From Alistipes sp. (GTDB lineage: Bacteria > Bacteroidota > Bacteroidia > Bacteroidales > Rikenellaceae): a DNA stretch of 5,229 nucleotides. The translations under genes were made by a program, and so were the position numbers. Below, in pieces: positions 1 through 5,229 of the stretch (its first letter is position 1; every line of letters begins with the position of its first letter). The DNA lies in contig JAFZDR010000139.1 in NCBI GenBank assembly GCA_017561105.1, forward strand, positions 1 through 5,229, in the 5' to 3' direction. The notes under the pieces were generated by a model. It did no database searches. It was not told where the DNA came from and worked only from the letters and a program-made list of their open reading frames with translations.

Positions 1-1112
1 AGGATGGTGTCTACACCACGAGTCTTGTCGTTAATTTCATCGTTAATCTCGATGCCGAGGAACTCCATATTGTGCGATACCCAACGACGCAAGTCATTCG
101 AGTTCTCGCCTACGCCACCTGTAAAGATGAGCAAGTCGATACCACCCATCAAAGCTGCGTACTTACCAACATACTGCTTTACGCGGTCGTAGTACATATC
201 GCGAGCAAGGATTGCACGCTCGTTACCAGCCTCGTATGCATCGTCGATATCGCGCATATCGCTCGATACGCCCGATACAGCCTCTACACCCGACTTCTTG
301 TTAATCATTGTGTTAATCTCAGCAAAGTTCATACCCTCCTTCTCGGCGATATAGAGAACTGCGCTTGGATCAACATCGCCGCAACGAGTACCCATCATCA
401 AACCGTCAACCGGCGAGAAGCCCATTGAAGTGCAATACGACTTACCATTCAAGACTGCAGTTACCGAACCACCGTTACCTACATGGCAAGTAACAATCTT
501 CGAATTCTCGAGATCAAGACCGCAGAACTCTGCACCACGCTTTGCAACAAACTTGTGGCTTGTTCCGTGGAAACCGTAACGACGAACGCGATACTTCTCG
601 TAATACTCCATTGGGAGTGCATAGAGGTAGTTGCGTGCAGGGATTGACTGGTGGAACGAAGTGTCGAATACTGCAACCTGAGGAACCGATGGCAACACCT
701 TCTCGATTGAGAGAATACCCTCCAAGTTTGCAGGGTTGTGCAATGGAGCGATTGCGAACAACGAGCGAATCTTCTCCTTAGCCTCCTCTGTAACAACGCA
801 GCTGTCTGCGAAGAACTCACCACCGTGAGCTACACGATGGCCTACCGCCTTAACCTCATCGAGCGAAGCGATAACGCCATGCTCAGGATTTGTCAAAGCC
901 TCCAATACAAGGCTGATACCTGTAGTGTGATCTGCAATTGGCTGGTGGAGGTGGAAATTCTCCTTACCAACAGGCTTGTGAACGAGGTCACCCTCTGCCA
1001 AACCGATACGATCTACAATACCTTTTGCGAGCAATTTGTGAGCAGCAGCCTCTACATCAAGCACCTGATACTTAATCGATGAGCTACCGCAATTCAATAC
1101 TAAAATAACCAT
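1..1112 (-). CDS. ackA: Acetate kinase, C-terminus cut by the window edge
   Basis: This cytoplasmic enzyme catalyses acetyl phosphate + ADP <-> acetate + ATP, the ATP-yielding last step of acetate fermentation. The visible part is 370 residues; family members are about 400, so roughly 30 C-terminal residues lie off the left edge. It starts with MVILVLNCGSSSIKY, the first phosphate-binding motif of the ASKHA fold. Residues matching those known from the Methanosarcina enzyme are Asn7, Arg93 (GHRVAHGG), His125, catalytic Asp150 (FDTSFH), His182 (GFHGTSH), Asn213 (HVGNGGS) and Arg243 (MGTRCGD). The ATP-site loop GGVGEN is at 332-337. The usual C-terminal catalytic glutamate would be outside the window. 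The ATG at 1112 is chosen because the family's beta-strand and Asn7 begin directly after it. Phosphotransacetylase is not upstream, where a terminated lipoprotein gene sits; if it is adjacent, it must lie to the left. Confidence 0.97.
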   Translation of the reverse strand, partial: MVILVLNCGSSSIKYQVLDVEAAAHKLLAKGIVDRIGLAEGDLVHKPVGKENFHLHQPIADHTTGISLVLEALTNPEHGVIASLDEVKAVGHRVAHGGEFFADSCVVTEEAKEKIRSLFAIAPLHNPANLEGILSIEKVLPSVPQVAVFDTSFHQSIPARNYLYALPMEYYEKYRVRRYGFHGTSHKFVAKRGAEFCGLDLENSKIVTCHVGNGGSVTAVLNGKSYCTSMGFSPVDGLMMGTRCGDVDPSAVLYIAEKEGMNFAEINTMINKKSGVEAVSGVSSDMRDIDDAYEAGNERAILARDMYYDRVKQYVGKYAALMGGIDLLIFTGGVGENSNDLRRWVSHNMEFLGIEINDEINDKTRGVDTI

Positions 1113-1150
1113 TATTCTACTATTTTTAGGATTTGTTTTCGATATTGCCA

Positions 1151-1158
1151 CAAAGATA
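1151..1158 (-). promoter_or_regulatory. Candidate -7 box of the ackA promoter
   Basis: On the minus strand this reads TATCTTTG, an exact match to the Bacteroidota -7 consensus TAnnTTTG. Transcription would start near 1147 and give a leader of about 35 bases before the ATG at 1112. No TTG is found 19-21 bases upstream of the box, so the -33 element is weak or absent. The box lies downstream of the lipoprotein terminator, which fits independent transcription of ackA. The leader is AT-rich and shows no Shine-Dalgarno motif. Confidence 0.55.
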
Positions 1159-1232
1159 TAAAAATAAACGCAAAATGTAAAACTTTTTACAAGTAAAAAA
1201 CGGCAAAGAATTGCTTTGAATAAAGATTGTAG

Positions 1233-1267
1233 AAAAAACAAGCGACCCTGCATCTCTGCAAGGTCGC
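1233..1267 (-). terminator. Intrinsic terminator of the lipoprotein gene
   Basis: The stem arms are 1242-1252 and 1257-1267. GCGACC pairs with GGTCGC, then there is one C/A mismatch, then TGCA pairs with TGCA around a four-base loop. On the minus strand the hairpin is followed directly by TTGTTTTTT (1233-1241). It begins 20 bases past the lipoprotein stop codon. There is no T-tract on the other side, so it works only for leftward transcription. It separates the lipoprotein gene from ackA. Confidence 0.88.
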
Positions 1268-1286
1268 CCATAAATCAGTTATTCAG

Positions 1287-2399
1287 TTAAAAAGTGTAGA
1301 TTGCACGCACCTCGTTCGCATTATCTTTGTTGTAGTAACGCCACTCCCCCTCCACCATATGCAGCAGATAGGCATAACTATAGGTCGATTCTGTCGATGA
1401 CCAAAGCCACTCTCCGAGCTGAGCAGCCTCTTGCGCTACCAGAACCTCATTAACAACAAGCTTCTGATTATACAACTCCTGGAGCTCGTAATAAGCCGGC
1501 AAATACCAGCCCGTTCCACGATCCGAACACCACTTAAAAGCGGGATATTTACTACTCCAAGAACTTCTGGCCTTTATCACGGCCATATTATTTGCGCCAT
1601 TGTGCCAATCATCAGCAGATGTCGCAACATACTCGGTACTATATTTCGACGAGGTAGTCGCATTTGTCGACACCAATTTTATCATATTATTATCGATATA
1701 GAACACCACACCCTTCGTCTTATTCACGGTCATAACATCGCCAATTTTGCAGCCGCAAGCGCCCTGATTAACGGTTATAACGACACCCTCTTTCCCATAC
1801 TTTTCGCTATAGATTTTTACCTCCGCATTGCGGACCTCATAGTTGCTGTTTGCCGCAACTACGACCTTTGCACCATCGGCAGTTTGACTACATTTCAACC
1901 AACTTGAGGTAATTTCTATATCGTATTCAAAATTAGCAACTACCGATATTGTTTTTGTTACGCCTTTATAGTCGGATTCAACCGATGTTACACTTCCTAT
2001 TTCGAGCGAAGGAGTCGCAACTCTTTGGACAATTTCCAACTCTGCAGATAGGCCAAATTCTCCATTTTTTACAACGATTTTCCCTTTGCGTTCAGCCCCC
2101 TCTTCATTGAGTGCAACACCGAACGACAACTCCTCCGAACCCTCTGCTCCGGTGCTCTTCTCTAAAGTAATCCAAGAGGCGTCACACTCCGCCTCCCATG
2201 AGCACTCCGCCACGACCGACACAGTGTAACTATTCGCTGCAACCTCCGCATCAACAGCCTGCTGTGAGAGCACTATTTGAGAGCGAGTCACCGCGCTATC
2301 ATCCCCGCTTCCGCCATAATTTGGCGTCTCGCAAGCATTAAAGCAAAGAGCACTCGCAAAGGCCGCCAACAAGAATACATATCGTTTCATAACTGACAT
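1287..2399 (-). CDS. Secreted lipoprotein with two BACON-like domains and a DUF1566-like C-terminal domain
   Basis: The product is 370 residues and its function is unknown. The N-terminus is a lipoprotein signal: Lys5-Arg6, a hydrophobic stretch at about 7-20 (YVFLLAAFASALCF), then the lipobox-like FNAC with the lipidated Cys at 23. A short Gly/Ser/Asp linker follows. Residues ~42-127 look like a BACON domain (SWEAECDASWITL, then a late Arg and a terminal IVQR). Residues ~130-213 look like a second one (VVANFEYDIEI, SSWLKC, ending in TVNQG). A CGC motif at 215-217 leads into a C-terminal domain with KGVVFYID, YPAFKWC, GTGWYLPAYYEL, LWSSTE and a terminal VRAIYTF, the pattern of DUF1566-type domains. 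BACON domains are often tied to glycan or mucin binding, but no catalytic domain or SusC/SusD partner is visible here. It is likely anchored to the outer membrane or the cell surface. The start could instead be ATG at 2390 (MKRYVF, 367 residues) or GTG at 2405. ATG 2399 is preferred for its A-rich upstream bases. Confidence 0.85.
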   Translation of the reverse strand: MSVMKRYVFLLAAFASALCFNACETPNYGGSGDDSAVTRSQIVLSQQAVDAEVAANSYTVSVVAECSWEAECDASWITLEKSTGAEGSEELSFGVALNEEGAERKGKIVVKNGEFGLSAELEIVQRVATPSLEIGSVTSVESDYKGVTKTISVVANFEYDIEITSSWLKCSQTADGAKVVVAANSNYEVRNAEVKIYSEKYGKEGVVITVNQGACGCKIGDVMTVNKTKGVVFYIDNNMIKLVSTNATTSSKYSTEYVATSADDWHNGANNMAVIKARSSWSSKYPAFKWCSDRGTGWYLPAYYELQELYNQKLVVNEVLVAQEAAQLGEWLWSSTESTYSYAYLLHMVEGEWRYYNKDNANEVRAIYTF

Positions 2400-2417
2400 T
2401 TTCACTATTTTGTACTA

Positions 2418-2448
2418 CAAATTTAGCAACTAATTCCGAAAACTGCAA
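2418..2448 (-). promoter_or_regulatory. Promoter of the lipoprotein gene (-33 TTG, -7 TAAATTTG)
   Basis: On the minus strand TTG (2446-2448) is followed after 20 bases by TAAATTTG (2418-2425). Both elements and their spacing fit the Bacteroidota primary-sigma promoter. Transcription would begin near 2414, leaving a leader of about 15 bases to ATG 2399, or about 24 to ATG 2390. The short leader makes a start further upstream than 2405 impossible. This is the best-formed promoter in the window. Confidence 0.75.
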
Positions 2449-2480
2449 TAATTCTTAACTCTTAATTCTCTATTCTCAAT

Positions 2481-2497
2481 TATATTTGCTATTTTTG
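2481..2497 (+). promoter_or_regulatory. Overlapping -7 boxes of the rpe operon promoter
   Basis: TATATTTG (2481-2488) and TATTTTTG (2490-2497) both match TAnnTTTG, and their starts are 9 bases apart. From the second box transcription would begin near 2501-2502, with a leader of about 17 bases before the ATG at 2519. I see no TTG at the expected -33 distance for either box; that region is the pyrimidine-rich stretch 2451-2480. The promoter diverges from the lipoprotein promoter about 35 bases away and probably drives rpe, the ABC-F gene and the rlmB-like gene together. Confidence 0.65.
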
Positions 2498-2518
2498 CAC
2501 AAAAATAGAGATACTGCT

Positions 2519-3166
2519 ATGAGAATAGTTGCACCATCAATACTTTCTGCCGATTTTGGCAACCTCGAACGCGACATCAAGATGATTGATCGTTCGGCTG
2601 CCGAGTGGGTGCATATCGATGTTATGGACGGAGTTTTCGTACCCAACATTTCATTCGGTTTTCCGATATTAAAGTATGTGCGCAAAGCGACCGAGAAGCC
2701 ATTAGATGTCCATCTGATGATTGTAGAGCCGGAGCGATATGTGAAGCGCTTTGCAGAAGCCGGAGCAAACTATGTAACATTTCATCACGAGGCTTGCGCA
2801 GATCCTCGCGCCGCAATCGCAGAGATTAAGGCTGTGGGAGCCAAGGCCGGTGCAAGCATTAAGCCCGCAACACAGGTAGAGGAGATCTTCGACTACCTCG
2901 GCGAGTTGGATATGGTCTTGGTAATGAGCGTAGAGCCCGGATTTGGAGGACAGTCGTTTATGCCACACTCCCTCGACAAAGTGCGAGCTTTGCGCAAGGA
3001 GATTGACGAGAAGGGCTACAACTGCCTGATTGAGATAGATGGCGGTATCTCGGCAAAGAATGCCCGAGAGGTGTTCGACGCAGGAGTTGATGTAATAGTT
3101 GCGGGCTCTTCGGTATTTAACGCCGAGGACCAGGAGCAGGCGATAACAGATATTTTGAACGCATAA
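2519..3166 (+). CDS. rpe: Ribulose-phosphate 3-epimerase
   Basis: This cytoplasmic TIM-barrel metalloenzyme interconverts D-ribulose 5-phosphate and D-xylulose 5-phosphate in the non-oxidative pentose phosphate pathway. The product is 215 residues, a normal family length. It opens with APSILSADFGNL (Ser10). The metal ligands are His32 and Asp34 (VHIDVMDG), His65 (DVHLMI) and Asp174 (IEIDGGIS); Asp34 and Asp174 are the expected acid/base pair. The signature MSVEPGFGGQSF (136-147) and the VAGSSVF segment (194-200) form the phosphate grip. All expected catalytic residues are present. The reading frame stays open upstream to a TTG at 2486, but that codon lies inside the promoter boxes. ATG 2519 gives the family's usual N-terminus, so it is the start. 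The stop codon TAA shares its last base with the ATG of the next gene (TAATG), which suggests translational coupling. Confidence 0.97.
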   Translation: MRIVAPSILSADFGNLERDIKMIDRSAAEWVHIDVMDGVFVPNISFGFPILKYVRKATEKPLDVHLMIVEPERYVKRFAEAGANYVTFHHEACADPRAAIAEIKAVGAKAGASIKPATQVEEIFDYLGELDMVLVMSVEPGFGGQSFMPHSLDKVRALRKEIDEKGYNCLIEIDGGISAKNAREVFDAGVDVIVAGSSVFNAEDQEQAITDILNA

Positions 3167-5097
3167 TGATTTCGATAGATAATCTCACCGTAAGTTTTGG
3201 CGGCTGGACGCTGTTCGACGGCATTTCATTTCTTGTAAATCCGAAGGAGCGTATCGGACTTGTCGGCAAAAACGGAGCGGGAAAGACCACAATACTCAAA
3301 CTTATTGCAGGACTGCAACAGCCTACATCAGGCGCAGTAACAAAGACTGCAGACTGCACTATCGGCTACCTGCCACAACAAATGCAGGTGGCTGACACCA
3401 CCACCCTTCTTGCCGAGACAGCAAAGGCTTTCGAGGAGGTATTGGCAATTGAGGCTGAAATTGAGCGACTCACAAACGAGATTGCCGTTCGCACCGACTA
3501 CGAGAGCGAGGAGTACGAGAAGTTATTGCACCGCTTGAACGATGCAAACGACCGCTACCACATTCTTGGCGGTGATACCCGTGACGCCGACATCGAAAAG
3601 ACGCTACTCGGTCTTGGTTTCCGTCGCGAGGAGTTCGATAAGCCTACACGCGAGTTCTCGGGCGGTTGGCGTATGCGTATCGAGTTGGCAAAGTTGCTTT
3701 TGCGTCGCCCTTCGATATTCCTGCTCGATGAGCCTACCAACCACCTCGATATCGAATCTATCCAGTGGTTAGAGGAGTATCTCAAGAACTACAATGGCGC
3801 AGTATTGTTGATTTCGCACGACCGCGCATTCCTCGACAATGTAACAACACGCACAATCGAGCTTTCGTTGGGCAAGATTTACGACTATAAGGTGCCATAT
3901 TCGCACTTTGTAACCCTTCGTGCCGAGCGCAGAGCTCAGCAGTTGGCTGCATACCAGAATCAGCAGCGTCTTATCGAGAAGAGCGAGGAGTTTATCGAGA
4001 AGTTCCGCTACAAGCCTACAAAGTCGAATCAGGTACAGTCGCGCATCAAGCAGCTCGACAAGTTGGAGCGTATCGAGGTTGAGGAAGAGGATTTGGCAAC
4101 TCTCAACATAAAGTTTCCACCAGCCCCGCGCTCGGGTCAGATTGTTGCCGACATCAAGGGCGTAGGCAAGGCTTTCGGCGATCACCGCGTATTCTCAGGG
4201 GCCGAGTTCACCATCCACAAGGGCGACAAAATCGCACTCGTAGGCCGCAATGGCGAGGGAAAAACCACCTTTGCGCGTATGTTGATTGGCGAATTGGAGC
4301 AGTCGGAGGGCGAAATAAAGATTGGCGCAAATGTCAGCATAGGTTACTATGCACAAAATCAGGACGATTTGATGAATGGCGATTTCACCGTCTATGACAC
4401 GCTCGACAGAGTGGCTGTGGGTGATATTCGCACTCGTTTGCGCGACATTTTGGGTGCGTTCCTGTTCTGCGGCGAGGATATTGAAAAGAAGGTAAAGGTT
4501 TTGTCGGGAGGAGAGCGTTCACGCTTAGCTATGGCGCGTATGATGCTCGAGCCGCACAACCTATTGATTCTCGATGAGCCCACCAACCACATGGATATGC
4601 GCTCGAAGGATATTCTCAAGACTGCATTGCAGAAATTCGACGGTACAGTGGTTGTTGTATCGCACGATCGTGAATTCCTCGACGGCATCGTAGATAAGGT
4701 TTACGAGTTCCGTGACGGTGGCGTACGCGAATATCTTGGTGGTATCTACTACTTCCTCGAGAAGCGCAAGATTGAGAGTTTGCGCGAGATTGAGCGCAAA
4801 TCCCCTACTGCAACAGCAGCGAAGAGCGAGCCTGCATCGACCGGCAAACTCTCCTACGAGCAGAAGAAGGAGCAGGAGAAGTTACTCCGCAAGTTGCGCA
4901 AGAATGTAGAGCAGATCGAGAGCGAATTGGCGGGCGTAGAGCAAAAGATTGCCGAGTATGATGCCCGCTTTACAATGGCAACCGAGTACAACGCCGAGGA
5001 TTACAAGGCGTACGATGAATTGAAAGAGCGCTACGACCACCTGATGCACGAGTGGGAGAAGGCGTCGTATGAAGTAGAAATAACCGAACAACAATAA
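3166..5097 (+). CDS. ABC-F family ATPase, ribosome-associated (YdiF/YheS-like)
   Basis: The 643-residue product has two ABC ATPase domains and no membrane segments, so it is an ABC-F protein and not a transporter. Such proteins bind the ribosomal E site and alter the peptidyl-transferase centre, either helping stalled translation or giving drug resistance. Domain 1 has Walker A GKNGAGKT (34-41), signature FSGGWRMR (164-171), Walker B FLLDEP with Glu189, and switch His218. Domain 2 has Walker A GRNGEGKT (360-367), signature LSGGERSR (446-453), Walker B LILDEP with Glu471, and His500. The charged linker (~230-325) holds the typical FRYKPTKSNQVQSR (280-293) near its tip. After a Ser/Ala/Thr-rich spacer (~545-572), a Lys/Glu-rich coiled coil fills ~573-640. 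Length, the tryptophan in the first signature and the C-terminal coiled coil suggest a YdiF/YheS-like housekeeping type. A resistance role cannot be excluded. It sits between rpe and the rRNA methyltransferase gene with almost no spacing. Confidence 0.95.
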   Translation: MISIDNLTVSFGGWTLFDGISFLVNPKERIGLVGKNGAGKTTILKLIAGLQQPTSGAVTKTADCTIGYLPQQMQVADTTTLLAETAKAFEEVLAIEAEIERLTNEIAVRTDYESEEYEKLLHRLNDANDRYHILGGDTRDADIEKTLLGLGFRREEFDKPTREFSGGWRMRIELAKLLLRRPSIFLLDEPTNHLDIESIQWLEEYLKNYNGAVLLISHDRAFLDNVTTRTIELSLGKIYDYKVPYSHFVTLRAERRAQQLAAYQNQQRLIEKSEEFIEKFRYKPTKSNQVQSRIKQLDKLERIEVEEEDLATLNIKFPPAPRSGQIVADIKGVGKAFGDHRVFSGAEFTIHKGDKIALVGRNGEGKTTFARMLIGELEQSEGEIKIGANVSIGYYAQNQDDLMNGDFTVYDTLDRVAVGDIRTRLRDILGAFLFCGEDIEKKVKVLSGGERSRLAMARMMLEPHNLLILDEPTNHMDMRSKDILKTALQKFDGTVVVVSHDREFLDGIVDKVYEFRDGGVREYLGGIYYFLEKRKIESLREIERKSPTATAAKSEPASTGKLSYEQKKEQEKLLRKLRKNVEQIESELAGVEQKIAEYDARFTMATEYNAEDYKAYDELKERYDHLMHEWEKASYEVEITEQQ

Positions 5098-5098
5098 A

Positions 5099-5229
5099 AT
5101 GGAAAATATCGTTTTTGGAATTCGCCCCGTAGCAGAGGCTATCGAATCGGGCAAGCAGATTGAGAAGATTTACATCCGCAAGGGTGCTGAGGGTCAGTTG
5201 ATGACTGATTTGAAGGACCTCTGCTATCG
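5099..5229 (+). CDS. rlmB: RlmB-like SpoU/TrmH-family rRNA 2'-O-methyltransferase, N-terminus only
   Basis: Only the first 43 codons are in the window. The N-terminal segment FGIRPVAEAIESGKQIEKIY (6-25) followed by IRKG is the typical opening of the RNA-binding domain of SpoU-family enzymes such as RlmB. RlmB transfers a methyl group from S-adenosylmethionine to the 2'-OH of G2251 in the peptidyl-transferase loop of 23S rRNA. The catalytic SPOUT knot domain lies beyond the right edge, so the exact target is inferred from the family. The ATG is one base after the ABC-F stop codon (TAAAATG), so the gene is probably co-transcribed with rpe and the ABC-F gene. A related TrmH-type methyltransferase with another target is the main alternative. 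Confidence 0.85.
   Translation, partial: MENIVFGIRPVAEAIESGKQIEKIYIRKGAEGQLMTDLKDLCY

Noticed and set aside
72..428. Plus-strand open frame of 118 codons
   Set aside because: It lies wholly antisense to ackA, which has all its family motifs. Its translation shows no domain pattern, and no promoter or start context supports it.
479..823. Minus-strand open frame of 114 codons
   Set aside because: It is an out-of-frame shadow inside ackA on the same strand, rich in Ser/Arg/Gln as expected from shifted codons.
1242..1267. Hairpin considered as a small RNA or riboswitch element
   Set aside because: Its position just after a stop codon and the following T-tract on the minus strand fit an intrinsic terminator fully.
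1431..1907. Plus-strand open frame of 158 codons
   Set aside because: It is antisense to the lipoprotein gene. The minus strand has a signal peptide, domains, promoter and terminator; this frame has none of them.
2451..2480. Possible short tandem repeat of ATTCT-like units
   Set aside because: The copies at 2451, 2465 and 2472 are unevenly spaced and degenerate; this is better described as AT/pyrimidine-rich promoter sequence.
3769..4185. Minus-strand open frame of 138 codons with leucine-rich stretches that resemble membrane helices
   Set aside because: It is antisense to the Lys/Glu/Gln-rich linker of the ABC-F gene. Leucine-rich antisense frames arise there automatically from GAG, AAG and CAG codons.
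4800..4855. Low-complexity Ala/Thr/Ser-rich segment considered as a fusion or frameshift point in the ABC-F gene
   Set aside because: The frame is continuous and the flanking parts match the normal order of second ATPase domain, flexible spacer and C-terminal coiled coil.

Overview
The window reads as a chromosomal segment of a Bacteroidota bacterium, most likely of the order Bacteroidales. Three things point there: TAnnTTTG-type promoter boxes upstream of the genes, no Shine-Dalgarno sequences in front of the starts, and a lipoprotein built from BACON-like modules joined to a DUF1566-like C-terminal domain. The genus cannot be fixed from the sequence; an Alistipes-like gut organism is only a guess.

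Layout. The left half is on the minus strand. Acetate kinase (ackA) starts at 1112 and runs off the left edge, with about 30 C-terminal residues missing. Upstream of it is a 174-base spacer that holds a candidate ackA promoter and a clear intrinsic terminator belonging to the next gene. That gene (2399 down to 1287) encodes a secreted lipoprotein of about 370 residues. The 119 bases between 2400 and 2518 are a divergent promoter region. It carries a good TTG/TAAATTTG promoter for the lipoprotein and two overlapping TAnnTTTG boxes for the rightward operon. The right half, on the plus strand, is a very tight cluster: ribulose-phosphate 3-epimerase (rpe, 2519-3166), a duplicated-ATPase ABC-F protein (3166-5097, sharing one base with rpe), and the first 43 codons of a SpoU/TrmH-family rRNA methyltransferase (rlmB-like, from 5099). 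No terminator is visible inside this cluster.

How the genes relate. AckA makes ATP and acetate from acetyl phosphate at the end of fermentation. Rpe links ribulose-5-phosphate and xylulose-5-phosphate in the pentose phosphate pathway. The ABC-F protein and the RlmB-like enzyme both act on the ribosome. The lipoprotein is the only accessory-type gene and has its own promoter and terminator. No stretch over 300 bases lacks a gene, and I saw no RNA gene, CRISPR array, insertion sequence or attachment site. This is mostly an ordinary housekeeping region; the lipoprotein is the least understood part. Every family assignment was made by eye from motifs, without a database search.
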